64,000 bases of DNA. It comes from UBA2767 sp965228625. GTDB lineage: Bacteria > Pseudomonadota > Alphaproteobacteria > Rhizobiales > Methyloligellaceae. Shown one piece after another: positions 16,969-26,724 of the stretch. The DNA lies in NCBI GenBank assembly GCA_965228625.1, contig OZ245829.1:2852001-2916000 (forward strand), in the 5' to 3' direction. Below the pieces are notes generated by a model. It saw nothing but the letters and a program-made list of their open reading frames with translations, made no database searches and had not been told where the DNA came from. Positions within the stretch are counted from its first letter, which is position 1, and every line of letters begins with the position of its first letter. The position numbers and the translations under genes were made by a program.

Positions 16969-17811
16969 CTAGGCCGCCTCGAGGCCGCGCTCGCGGCGGA
17001 TCAGTTCCTTGGCGACGGCGATATAGGCCTGGCTGCCCTTGCAGGCCATGTCATAGACGAGCACCGGCAGACCGTGCGACGGCGCCTCGGAGATGGTGAC
17101 GTTGCGTGGAATCGTGTTGGAATAGACCGTCTTTCCGAGATAGGCGCGCACATCCTCCTCGACCTGTTGCGTCAGGACCTGCCGTCCGTCATGCATGGTG
17201 AGAATCACGCCTTGTATCGTCAGATTGGGGTTCAGATGGTCGCGGACCTGCTCGATCGTATCGACCAGCAGGCTCAACCCTTCCAGCGCGAAAAACTCGC
17301 ATTGCAACGGCACGATCACCGCATCCGCGGCGGATAATGCGTTCAGGGTCAGGACGTTCAGCGAGGGCGGGCAATCGATCAGGACATATGTCGGCGTCTC
17401 GCCATTGCCCACCTCGTTTGCCGCCGCGTGTGCCTGGAGCGCGTCGCGGAGCGCAAAATTACGGCTATGCCGGGTGTTCGGATCGCGTTCCACCGCCATC
17501 AGGTCGACATGAGCGGGAACGACGGTCATCCGCTCGATGGTCGTCGGCCGTTGCGCTTGCGCGATCGTCGCCTCGCCCAGCAGAACCTCAAGCGTCGACG
17601 GCGTGCGCGCCTCCACGGACTTGGAAATTCCCAGTCCCGTGCTCGCATTGCCTTGCGGATCCATATCCACCACGAGAACATGCTCGCCGATGGACGCGAG
17701 CGCAGTCCCGAGATTAATCGCGGTCGTGGTTTTGCCGACGCCTCCCTTCTGATTGGCAATGGCCAGGACACGCGGCTTGGATGCGTCTTTAGGCGTCCGT
17801 CCCTTCCACAT
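16969..17811 (-). CDS. parA: chromosome-partitioning ATPase ParA
   Basis: Walker-type ATPase that moves ParB-bound origins along the nucleoid, 280 residues from ATG 17811. That start has GAAGGG nine bases upstream; a GTG at 17838 in the same frame is less likely. The deviant Walker A is NQKGGVGKTTTAINLG, then DMDPQGNAST, VLIDCPPSLNVLTLNAL, and PLQCEFFALEGLS. It overlaps the end of rsmG by 23 bp and is followed by parB. Confidence 0.96.
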   Translation of the reverse strand: MWKGRTPKDASKPRVLAIANQKGGVGKTTTAINLGTALASIGEHVLVVDMDPQGNASTGLGISKSVEARTPSTLEVLLGEATIAQAQRPTTIERMTVVPAHVDLMAVERDPNTRHSRNFALRDALQAHAAANEVGNGETPTYVLIDCPPSLNVLTLNALSAADAVIVPLQCEFFALEGLSLLVDTIEQVRDHLNPNLTIQGVILTMHDGRQVLTQQVEEDVRAYLGKTVYSNTIPRNVTISEAPSHGLPVLVYDMACKGSQAYIAVAKELIRRERGLEAA

Positions 17812-18514
17812 GATCCGATTCCCTTCGTCGCAAATCACTCAGCTCAACGACCCACGCCTTTGCCTGCGTTACGCTTGGATACAGATTTGCCCGAACACGC
17901 CAGCCTTCCCTCGCGGCGTCCAACTCGGCCCTGGCCCGATTCCCTTTGAGGAACAGTCCCCGCGTGGTTCGTCCAAAAAAAGGCGCCGAGAGCTGCAGCA
18001 GCTTCGGGAGCGGCGCGAAGGCGCGCGCGGTGATGCAATCGACACCAATCAATCTATCGTCGCCCCAAAGGCTTTCAACGCGCGAGTGATGTATTTCCAC
18101 AGAACACCCGGTTTCGCGCACAACTTCATGCAGAAACGCGCATTTCCGTGCGTTGCTTTCGACCAGATGAACACGACCATCCTCCCGATTCGCTCGGCAA
18201 ATCGCAACCACCAATCCGGGAAATCCCGCGCCCGACCCCAAATCAAGCCAGCGTGCGGCGTCGGGTGCGTATTTCAGAAGCTGCGCGGAATCGGCGAAAT
18301 GGCGGTGCCAGACCTGGTCGAGTGTCGCCGGCGACACGAGGTTCGTGCCCATTTGCCAGCGCCGAAGCAGCCGCGCATAGGTCTCAAGGCGCGCGATGGT
18401 TTCACGTGAAACATCGAATACGGCGGCAAACGTCTCCGGTGTGTCGATCAGCGGCAAGTCCGGCTTCGCCGTGCCGGGTTCAGGCCGACTTCCGGGCCGA
18501 GTTTTTTTTGACAT
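17789..18514 (-). CDS. rsmG: 16S rRNA (guanine-N7) methyltransferase RsmG
   Basis: SAM-dependent enzyme that methylates G527 of 16S rRNA; 241 residues from ATG 18514 (the frame goes up to a TTG at 18523). The SAM site is WLDLGSGAGFPGLVVAI, preceded by RHFADSAQLL, with ITARAFAPLPKLLQLS downstream. The segment DVSRETIARL is encoded by a parS site, so this DNA carries two messages. It overlaps mnmG by 35 bp upstream and parA by 23 bp downstream. Confidence 0.94.
   Translation of the reverse strand: MSKKTRPGSRPEPGTAKPDLPLIDTPETFAAVFDVSRETIARLETYARLLRRWQMGTNLVSPATLDQVWHRHFADSAQLLKYAPDAARWLDLGSGAGFPGLVVAICRANREDGRVHLVESNARKCAFLHEVVRETGCSVEIHHSRVESLWGDDRLIGVDCITARAFAPLPKLLQLSAPFFGRTTRGLFLKGNRARAELDAAREGWRVRANLYPSVTQAKAWVVELSDLRRRESDHVEGTDA
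18398..18413. promoter_or_regulatory. parS centromere site inside rsmG
   Basis: GGTTTCACGTGAAACA matches the universal 16-bp parS palindrome (TGTTTCACGTGAAACA) at 15 of 16 positions; the 14-bp core palindrome is perfect. It is read through as codons Val-Ser-Arg-Glu-Thr of rsmG. parB is 1.4 kb away. Confidence 0.93.
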
Positions 18515-20357
18515 GTGCGGCAAGCAACATCAGCGCGGCCGGCGTAATCCCGTCAATCCGCGACGCATGCGCCAGGGTTGCCGGCCGGCGGGCCTCCAGT
18601 TTCTGGCGGATTTCCGTGGAAAGCCCGGCGATGCGGCCATAATCGAACCCGCTCGGGATCGCCGCCGCTTCGTCCTTGCGGTAGGCGGCGATATCGGCCT
18701 CCTGCCGCGCCAGATAGACGGCATAGCGCGCGTCGGTCTCCAGTTGTGCGCCGATGGCCGGCGGGATGCGCTCGATCTCGGGCCAGATGCGTTTCACCGC
18801 CTGCAGGTCGATGCCCGGATAGGACAGCAGCTCGAAAGCGGTGCGGCGGCGCCCGTCCTGGTTGACATTGAGCCCGGCTCGCGCGGCCGCGTTGGGCGTG
18901 ACGTCGAGCCTGTCCAGCAGCGAACGCCCGGCCTGCAGCGCCTTGGACTTCGCGGCGAACGCAGCGCGCCGTTCCGCACCCACACAGCCGACCCGCATGC
19001 CGATCGGCGTCAGCCGCTGGTCGGCGTTGTCGGCGCGCAGCTTCAGCCGGTACTCCGCGCGCGAGGTGAACATCCGGTAGGGTTCGGTCACGCCGCGGGT
19101 GACCAGATCGTCGATCATCACCCCGAGATAGGCGTCGGCGCGGCTGACCGTGAACGTCTCGCGGTTTCCCGAAACCGCCAGCGCCGCGTTCATCCCGGCG
19201 ATCAGGCCTTGTGCCGCCGCCTCCTCATACCCGGTCGTGCCGTTGATCTGGCCGGCCAGGAAAAGTCCGGACAGCCGCTTGACCTCGAGCGTGGGATTGA
19301 GTTCGCGCGGGTCGACGTAATCATATTCGATGGCATAGCCCGGCTGGAGCACTTTCGCGGCCTCAAGTCCCGGGATCGTCCGCAGGAACGCGTGCTGGAC
19401 GGTCTCGGGCAGGGACGTGGAAATGCCGTTCGGGTAGACCGTATGGTCGTCGAGACCTTCCGGCTCGAGAAAGATCTGGTGGGCCTCGCGCTCCCTGAAC
19501 CGCACCACCTTGTCCTCGATGGAGGGGCAGTAGCGCGGGCCCGTGCTCTCGATCTGGCCCGAATAAATCGGCGCATTTCCAAGGTTTTCTTCGATGATTC
19601 CGTGGGTTTTCGTGTTGGTGAAGGTGATGTGGCAACACACCTGCGGGCGCGTGATCTCCTCGGTGAGAAACGAAAACGGCACCGGCGGCACATCGCCATG
19701 CTGAACGGCGAGACCGTCCCACCCGATGGTGCGCCCGTTGAGGCGCGGCGGGGTTCCGGTCTTCAGACGGCCCATGGCAAGCCCCATGTCGTAGAGCCGA
19801 TCGGACAGTTTCAGGGCAGGGGCCTCGCCCATCCGCCCGGCGGGAATCTTCCGGGCGCCGATGTGAATGAGCCCGTTAAGGAACGTGCCGGTCGTAAGAA
19901 CCACCGCCCCGGCGCGGAGCGTCTCGCCGTCGGCGGTCACCACGCCGCCCACCATGCCATTCTCGACCACGAGATCCTCAACCCCGGCTTCGATCACCGT
20001 CAGTCCCGACGTGCCGCGAATGGCATCCTGCATTGCTTCGCGGTAGAGCTTGCGGTCCGCCTGCGCGCGCGGACCCTGGACCGCCGCCCCCTTGGACCGG
20101 TTCAGCACCCGGAACTGGATGCCGCCCGCATCGGCGACACGTCCCATCAACCCGTCCAGCGCGTCAATCTCCCGGACCAGGTGGCCCTTGCCGAGGCCGC
20201 CGATTGCCGGGTTACACGACATCTCGCCGATGGTCGAAAACGCATGGGTGACAAGTGCCGTCGCCGCGCCGAGGCGCGCCGCGGCCGCCGCCGCCTCGCA
20301 TCCCGCGTGGCCGCCGCCGATCACGATCACATCGAATCTGTCGCGTCCCTTGGTCAT
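18480..20357 (-). CDS. mnmG: tRNA uridine-34 carboxymethylaminomethyl synthase MnmG (GidA)
   Basis: FAD-dependent partner of MnmE in making cmnm5U34 in tRNA, 625 residues. N-terminal Rossmann FAD site VIVIGGGHAGCEAAAAAARLG, then CNPAIGGLGKGHLVREIDALDG, KTGTPPRLNG, and LFLAGQINGTTGYEEAAAQG. The C-terminal helical part contains AYLARQEADIAAY-type helices. The start is ATG 20357. It sits between two parS sites and upstream of rsmG, as in most alphaproteobacteria. Confidence 0.97.
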   Translation of the reverse strand: MTKGRDRFDVIVIGGGHAGCEAAAAAARLGAATALVTHAFSTIGEMSCNPAIGGLGKGHLVREIDALDGLMGRVADAGGIQFRVLNRSKGAAVQGPRAQADRKLYREAMQDAIRGTSGLTVIEAGVEDLVVENGMVGGVVTADGETLRAGAVVLTTGTFLNGLIHIGARKIPAGRMGEAPALKLSDRLYDMGLAMGRLKTGTPPRLNGRTIGWDGLAVQHGDVPPVPFSFLTEEITRPQVCCHITFTNTKTHGIIEENLGNAPIYSGQIESTGPRYCPSIEDKVVRFREREAHQIFLEPEGLDDHTVYPNGISTSLPETVQHAFLRTIPGLEAAKVLQPGYAIEYDYVDPRELNPTLEVKRLSGLFLAGQINGTTGYEEAAAQGLIAGMNAALAVSGNRETFTVSRADAYLGVMIDDLVTRGVTEPYRMFTSRAEYRLKLRADNADQRLTPIGMRVGCVGAERRAAFAAKSKALQAGRSLLDRLDVTPNAAARAGLNVNQDGRRRTAFELLSYPGIDLQAVKRIWPEIERIPPAIGAQLETDARYAVYLARQEADIAAYRKDEAAAIPSGFDYGRIAGLSTEIRQKLEARRPATLAHASRIDGITPAALMLLAAHVKKNSARKSA

Positions 20358-20420
20358 GGGTGCGATGATCTAACGGGTTCAACCGGTCGCGTCAAAGGCT
20401 GGAGCTTTTCACTACCGGAG

Positions 20421-20436
20421 TGTTTCACGTGAAACG
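20421..20436. promoter_or_regulatory. parS centromere site between mnmE and mnmG
   Basis: TGTTTCACGTGAAACG matches the parS consensus at 15 of 16 positions with a perfect core palindrome. It directly abuts the stop codon of mnmE (20437) and lies 64 bp upstream of mnmG. About 4.4 kb from the candidate origin. Confidence 0.94.
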
Positions 20437-21780
20437 TTATTTGCCGATGCAGAATCCGGCAAAGACGCGGTCGAGAACGTCCTCCACATCCACACGGCCC
20501 GACAGCCGGCCGAGCGCATGGGCGGCGAGGCGCAGGTCCTCGGCGCGGAGCTCCACCTCGAGAGGCTCGCCGTCGAGAAAGGCCTGCAACGCGTCCCTGC
20601 AGGCCTCCAGTTCCCGGCGCTGACGCTCCCGCGTGACCAGAGCGGGCTCGCCGCCGCCCATGGCATGCGCCGCATCCGTGGCCAGCCCGGCAATCAATGC
20701 CTCCAGACCGGCGCCAGTCTTGGCCGAGATCGTGACCACATCCTCGGCCGGAACGTCTGCCGGCGCCTCGAGATCGATCTTGTTCAGAACCACGACCACC
20801 CGAACCCCGGCGGATCCCAGATCGTCCGGCAACCGCCATTGCGGCGCGGTTGCATCAACCAGCCAAAGAACCAGGTCGGCGTCACGGGCGCGCATGACGG
20901 TTCGGCGCATGCCCTCGCGCTCAACCGCCCCGGTGGTCTCACGCAGACCCGCGGTGTCGATCAGGGTCACCGGGTAGCCACCGAGATCGAGGTGCACCTC
21001 GATGACGTCGCGGGTCGTTCCCGGTTCCCGCGACACGATGGCCACGTCGCGGTCGGCGAGGGCGTTCAACAGGCTCGACTTGCCGGCGTTCGGCGGACCC
21101 GCCAGCACCACTTGCAATCCGTCGCGCAGACGTTCGCCGCGCCGGGCACTTTCCAGATGCTGGGTGATCGAAGCGAGCATGCCCTCAACGATCGGGCGCG
21201 CCCTTGTCTCGATCAGCTCGGGCACATCCGCCTCATCGGAAAAGTCGAGCGCCGCCTCGACAAAGGACATGGCGCGGATGATCTCGTCGCGCCATCCGTC
21301 GGCGCTCCGGCGCAGACCGCCGCCGGACTGACGCAGCGCCTGCAAGCGTTGCGCCTGGGTCTCAGCGTCGATCAGATCGGCGAGCCCCTCCGCTTCCGTC
21401 AGATCGAGCTTGCCGTTCTCGAACGCGCGCCGGGTGAACTCACCGGCGTCGGCGGGACGCAGGCCCTGCATGCTACCGAGCGCGCCCAGTACACCGGCAA
21501 TGACCGCGGGTCCGCCATGGACGTGAAGCTCGACCGTGTCCTCACCAGTGAAGCTCGCTGGCCCCGTGAACAGGAGCGCCAGCGCATTGTCGAGCTTCTG
21601 TTGTGTACCGGGATCGCGCAGACTCACGCGCTTTGCCTGGCGCGGTTCGATGACAACGCCGGCCAGCGTGCGCAGCGCCGTCTTGCTGCGTGGCCCGGAG
21701 ACACGGATGACGGCAACGCCGGCGCGGCCACGGCCGCTGGAGAGTGCAAAGATCGTGTCCGGACTGGAAGACTGGCTCAT
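20437..21780 (-). CDS. mnmE: tRNA modification GTPase MnmE (TrmE)
   Basis: GTPase that works with MnmG on U34 of tRNA, 447 residues from ATG 21780. That start has GGGAG seven bases upstream; a TTG at 21801 in the same frame is weaker. It has an N-terminal tetrahydrofolate-binding domain (TIFALSSGRGRAGVAVIRVSG), a helical middle, and an inserted G domain with GPPNAGKSSLLNAL near 224, DTAGLRET and NKIDLE. The C-terminus ends in FCIGK, the CxGK motif of the family. Confidence 0.96.
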   Translation of the reverse strand: MSQSSSPDTIFALSSGRGRAGVAVIRVSGPRSKTALRTLAGVVIEPRQAKRVSLRDPGTQQKLDNALALLFTGPASFTGEDTVELHVHGGPAVIAGVLGALGSMQGLRPADAGEFTRRAFENGKLDLTEAEGLADLIDAETQAQRLQALRQSGGGLRRSADGWRDEIIRAMSFVEAALDFSDEADVPELIETRARPIVEGMLASITQHLESARRGERLRDGLQVVLAGPPNAGKSSLLNALADRDVAIVSREPGTTRDVIEVHLDLGGYPVTLIDTAGLRETTGAVEREGMRRTVMRARDADLVLWLVDATAPQWRLPDDLGSAGVRVVVVLNKIDLEAPADVPAEDVVTISAKTGAGLEALIAGLATDAAHAMGGGEPALVTRERQRRELEACRDALQAFLDGEPLEVELRAEDLRLAAHALGRLSGRVDVEDVLDRVFAGFCIGK

Positions 21781-21860
21781 GGGCTCGCTCCCGCCGCCCA
21801 ATCAGATGCAAACCGATTTCCTAAAAATAATATATATTACAATAGCTTAGCGGAAATCAG

Positions 21861-23126
<1,266 letters not shown>

Positions 23127-23328
23127 CCGGTCCACTCCGAACTGGCCCTGTAGGTGATGGGAAGCGATGCAGCCCCGCTATGCTCCTGTGCCCTTCCTCG
23201 AAGGTTTCTGTGCCTGCTGTCGTGCGCCGGATACACCGGTTCTGTCACGTCTGAAGGCGGGGAGTCTTTCGTGCTGCTGATTGGATCGGGCGCCGATCAA
23301 GGCACCAAAAGAATATAACTCGACTCGC

Positions 23329-23356
23329 TATATAGCAGAACTGGATTGCGTTTGAA
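23329..23356 (-). promoter_or_regulatory. possible rho promoter
   Basis: On the minus strand TTCAAA (23356-23351), 16 bases, TATATA (23334-23329). It lies 24-51 bp after the hemJ stop and would give a leader of about 195 nt before rho. That leader can form a small hairpin, GATCGG-GCG-CCGATC in plus-strand terms, at 23284-23298. Pattern match only. Confidence 0.35.
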
Positions 23357-23379
23357 AGTGGCTTGCCCGGAGCGGGAAG

Positions 23380-23814
23380 CTAAAACGGCTTCACGATGAC
23401 GAGAATAACGATCGCGATCATCAGCACCGTCGGCACCTCGTTCATGAAACGGAAAAACCGCGCCGGTTTGGTGTTGCGGTCCGCCTCGAAATCCTTGCGC
23501 CACTTGCCCAGAGCCATGTGGAATCCGGTCAGCACGATCACCAGGGTGAGCTTGGCGTGGAACCAGAAATCGGCACTCATCTCGATGACGCCTTCGCCGA
23601 ATGCCAGCCACAGCCCGAGCACCCAGCTCACGATCATCGCCGGGTTCATGATCAGCTTGAGCAGGCGCCGCTCCATGACCTTGAACGTCTCCGACACCTG
23701 CGAGCCCTTCTCGGCGTCGGCGTGATAGACGAACAGCCTCGGCAGATACAACAGTCCCGCCATCCAGGCGATGATGGCGATCACATGGAACGACTTCAGA
23801 AACAGATAGGTCAT
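23380..23814 (-). CDS. hemJ: protoporphyrinogen oxidase HemJ
   Basis: Four-helix inner-membrane protein that oxidises protoporphyrinogen IX to protoporphyrin IX; 144 residues. The family histidine is in FLKSFHVIAIIAWMAGLLYLPRL, and the second signature is FHAKLTLVIVLTGFHMALG. The start codon overlaps the hemE stop by 4 bp (ATGA), so the two heme genes are translationally coupled. Older annotations call it CopD-like or UPF0093. Confidence 0.92.
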   Translation of the reverse strand: MTYLFLKSFHVIAIIAWMAGLLYLPRLFVYHADAEKGSQVSETFKVMERRLLKLIMNPAMIVSWVLGLWLAFGEGVIEMSADFWFHAKLTLVIVLTGFHMALGKWRKDFEADRNTKPARFFRFMNEVPTVLMIAIVILVIVKPF

Positions 23815-24860
23815 TGGCGGATTTGCCTCACCAGTTCGGCGACATGCTCCGGCGGGGTCTGCGGGACGATGCCGTGGCCGAGATTGAAAATGAACGGTCC
23901 GCCGGACAACGCCTCCAGGATTTCATCGACGCGGCGTCTGAGCGCATCGCCGCCACTGACCAGCAACAGCGGATCGAGGTTCCCCTGAACGGTCGTATCG
24001 GGCTGCAGTTGATCGCGCATGAAGGCGAGGGGCAGCGAAGTGTCGCAGCTCACGCCGTCAACCTTCGTCTGTTCGACGAAGCTGGTGTAGAGCGGTCCGA
24101 CCGCACGCGGAAAACCGATGACCGGAATGCCCGGTGCCCGCTGCCGCACCCCCTCGACAATGCGTTTTGCCGGATCGACGCACCAGCGTGCGAACTCGGT
24201 CTCCGGAAGGTTGCCCGCCCAACTGTCGAACACCTGGACGACCTGGGCGCCGGCGTCGATCTGCGCGCACAGATAGTCGGTCGAAACCTCCACGAGAAGA
24301 TCGATCAGCGCCGCGAAACCATCGGGATCGCGATACGCGAAACCTCGGGCCGCCGCCTGGTCGGGGCTGCCGCGGCCGCCCACCATGTACGTCGCCACCG
24401 TCCACGGCGCGCCGCAGAACCCGATCAGCGTCACCGAGGGGTCGAGCGCGGAACGAACCTCCCGCACGGTCTCGAGGACCGGTTGCAGATGCGCCATGAA
24501 CCCGTCACGCGAGAGCTTCTTCATGCCCTCCCGGTCACCGATCGGATCCAGAACCGGCCCCTCGTTCTCTACGAACTTCACGTCCTGACCGAGCGCATCC
24601 GGAACCACGAGAATGTCGGAGAACAGGATCGCCGCATCGAACCCGAACCGCTCGATCGGTTGCAGGGTGACGCGGGCCGCAAGCGGCGGGTTGTAACACA
24701 GGTCGAGGAACGAGCCCGCGGTTGCCCGCACCTCCCTGTACTCCGGCAGATAACGACCCGCCTGACGCATCAGCCAGATCGGAGGCGTATTCGATGACTT
24801 GCCAGAAAGCGCCTTGAGGAGAGGGCGCGTTTCCACACTGTCACCGGTCTTCGTGTCCAT
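23811..24860 (-). CDS. hemE: uroporphyrinogen decarboxylase
   Basis: Cytoplasmic enzyme removing four carboxyl groups from uroporphyrinogen III in heme synthesis, 349 residues. The signature WLMRQAGRYLPEYREVR lies near residue 30; ILFSDILVVPDALG and GFCGAPWTVATYMVGG are also typical, and the C-terminus has FNLGHGIVPQTPPEHV. It is the gene next to the replication origin in Caulobacter and many relatives, and the 405-bp gap on its start side fits that role here. Confidence 0.96.
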   Translation of the reverse strand: MDTKTGDSVETRPLLKALSGKSSNTPPIWLMRQAGRYLPEYREVRATAGSFLDLCYNPPLAARVTLQPIERFGFDAAILFSDILVVPDALGQDVKFVENEGPVLDPIGDREGMKKLSRDGFMAHLQPVLETVREVRSALDPSVTLIGFCGAPWTVATYMVGGRGSPDQAAARGFAYRDPDGFAALIDLLVEVSTDYLCAQIDAGAQVVQVFDSWAGNLPETEFARWCVDPAKRIVEGVRQRAPGIPVIGFPRAVGPLYTSFVEQTKVDGVSCDTSLPLAFMRDQLQPDTTVQGNLDPLLLVSGGDALRRRVDEILEALSGGPFIFNLGHGIVPQTPPEHVAELVRQIRQ

Positions 24861-25265
24861 GAGATATCAATCCAATAAGGATTCTAGAATCTTCTTTGAA
24901 TGTCTTTTTTCTGGATCGTGGATATCGAATATTCTTTCCCAACACCAGCCTTCACACATGTTCCGCCCGGGCGATTATATGCCGCATGCCGATCTCGGCT
25001 GGTTTCGCACATTAAGCGGCCGGCTCCTCCCGAACCTCACGGTGCCTTAAGGGCTTCCTGCTTGTATGCGTCCCTGCAGAAGCTGTTGACAGAGTTGGGA
25101 TCAATCCTGAAGAAGGTGTGAGATAACGCAACTGTGTACATCGTCGTGGATTTCCATCCACGCCATCTCCGCTGTGGGTGAATTGGTGGAAAGCCCGGAG
25201 CAAAACCGGGCAAGGGGGGCGAAGGCCGGTGACTGAGGGCAACTTATTGACGGAGTATCCAACAG
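24861..25265. other. probable chromosomal replication origin (oriC)
   Basis: Gene-free 405 bp between divergent hemE and the pyruvate,phosphate dikinase regulator, the position of the Caulobacter origin. Bases 24862-24950 are strikingly AT-rich for this genome. DnaA-box-like ATCCAC/GTGGAT motifs occur at 24918-24924 (minus), 25146-25151 (minus) and 25156-25161 (plus); the last two form a perfect 18-bp hairpin (25145-25162). TTTCCAC lies at 25186-25192 (minus). A near-match to the IHF site is at 24865-24877, and TTAA half-sites are at 25012 and 25047. No perfect TTATCCACA box was found. Genes on both sides run away from it, and two parS sites lie within 7 kb. Confidence 0.68.
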
Positions 25266-26105
25266 GTGGCCAGTGATTTGCCGAAGTTTTTCCACCTGCA
25301 TCTCATCTCGGATGCGACCGGTGAGACCCTGAGCGCGGTGGCGAAAGCCGCCATTGTTCAGTACTCGCAGATTCGCAGCATCGAGCACGTTCACTCGCTG
25401 GTCCGGACGAAACGACAGCTCGACCGGGTCCTGCAGGAGATCGAGTCGGCTCCGGGCATCGTGCTCTATACGATCGTCAACACCGAGCTCGCGGAAATCC
25501 TCGAGGAGCATTGTCACGCCCTGCAGGTTCCGTGCGTTCCCGTTCTCGCAACAATCATGCAGGTTTTCGAATCCTATCTCGGCGCACCTTCGAACCCGAC
25601 GGTCGGCGGGCAGCATGTCCTGGACGCGGAGTATTTCCGCCGAATCGACGCGCTCAATTTCACCATGGCGCACGACGACGGCCGCTTGCCGGACGATCTG
25701 AACGATGCCGACATCGTCATCATCGGCATCAGCCGGACATCGAAAACGCCGACCAGCATCTATCTGGCGCAACGTGGTTTCAAAACCACCAACGTGCCCT
25801 TGATCCCGAGCATTCCGCTGCCGCCTCAGCTCGAGCAGGCCGAGGACGTCTTTGTCGTGGGACTGATCGCCAGCGCCGACCGGATCTCCCAGGTCCGACG
25901 CAACCGCGTTCTGGCCCTAGCGGACCGCGACCTCAGCGAGTATGTCGATCGCGATATGATCGAAGAGGAAATCACGTTCACGCGGCGCTTGTGCACCCGA
26001 AACGGATGGCCGGTGATCGATGTGACCCGCCGCTCGATCGAGGAAACCGCCGCGGCGATCCTGAAGCAGTATCACGACAAGACAGCGATGGTCGAAGGCA
26101 GTTGA
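25266..26105 (+). CDS. pyruvate,phosphate dikinase regulatory protein (PSRP, DUF299)
   Basis: Bifunctional ADP-dependent kinase and phosphorylase that switches PPDK or PEP synthase off and on by a threonine phosphate; 279 residues. Typical N-terminus FFHLHLISDATGETLSAVAKAA, a P-loop-like GISRTSKTPTSIYLAQRG near residue 155, and EEEITFTRRLCTRNGWPVIDVTRRSIEETAA at the end. The start is GTG 25266 with GGAG ten bases upstream. First gene of a rightward run (maf, aroE, coaE, dnaQ) leaving the origin. Confidence 0.93.
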   Translation: MASDLPKFFHLHLISDATGETLSAVAKAAIVQYSQIRSIEHVHSLVRTKRQLDRVLQEIESAPGIVLYTIVNTELAEILEEHCHALQVPCVPVLATIMQVFESYLGAPSNPTVGGQHVLDAEYFRRIDALNFTMAHDDGRLPDDLNDADIVIIGISRTSKTPTSIYLAQRGFKTTNVPLIPSIPLPPQLEQAEDVFVVGLIASADRISQVRRNRVLALADRDLSEYVDRDMIEEEITFTRRLCTRNGWPVIDVTRRSIEETAAAILKQYHDKTAMVEGS

Positions 26106-26106
26106 C

Positions 26107-26724
26107 ATGACATTTCCCGGATTACCGCCATCGCTTGTTCTGGGATCGGCGAGCCCGAGCCGTGCCGCACTTCTCAAGGCCGCGGGCGTGGTCGTAACAG
26201 TCGATCCGGCAAACATCGATGAAGGTGCAATCCGCAAGGTCCTGAGCCGCGACGACGCGGCGACGCCGGCGGACATGGCCGAGGTTCTCGCGCGCGCCAA
26301 GGCGGAAACCGTCAGTGGGCGCAATCCCGGTGCGCTGGTGATCGGCGCCGACCAGATCCTCGCCGCGGGTGAACGCGTCTTCGAAAAGCCTCAGACCATG
26401 GAAGAGGCGCGGCGCACGCTGCTCGCGCTTCAGGGCGAGACTCATCAGCTTCACACTGCAGTGGTCCTCGCGCGCGAGGGCGCGGTGCATTGGGTGCATA
26501 TCGAAACGGCGCATCTCACCATGCGCCCGCTGTCGCCGGAGGACATCGGCCAGTATCTCGCGGATGCTGGGGATGATGTTCTCTCCTCGGTTGGCGCCTA
26601 CAAGCTGGAGTCCATCGGCGTGCAGTTGTTCGAGAAGATCGACGGCGACTACTTCACGATCCTGGGGATTCCCCTGCTGGCCTTGCTTGCGCAATTGCGC
26701 CGTGAGGGGAGCGGCAGCTCATGA
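26107..26724 (+). CDS. maf: Maf-family nucleotide pyrophosphatase
   Basis: Hydrolyses non-canonical or house-keeping NTPs to NMPs, linked to septum control in some bacteria; 205 residues. N-terminal LVLGSASPSRAALLKAAG and the metal site GALVIGADQILAAGERVFEKP identify the fold; the end has SVGAYKLESIGVQLFEKIDGDYFTILGIPL (given here in part only as key residues E and D). It starts one base after the preceding stop and overlaps aroE by 4 bp, so all are one operon. Confidence 0.92.
   Translation: MTFPGLPPSLVLGSASPSRAALLKAAGVVVTVDPANIDEGAIRKVLSRDDAATPADMAEVLARAKAETVSGRNPGALVIGADQILAAGERVFEKPQTMEEARRTLLALQGETHQLHTAVVLAREGAVHWVHIETAHLTMRPLSPEDIGQYLADAGDDVLSSVGAYKLESIGVQLFEKIDGDYFTILGIPLLALLAQLRREGSGSS

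Noticed and set aside
18396..20432. A 678-codon open frame on the plus strand across mnmG
   Set aside because: Antisense shadow. The minus strand encodes full MnmG with every motif; the plus-strand translation is low-complexity Arg/Gly text typical of GC-rich complementary frames.
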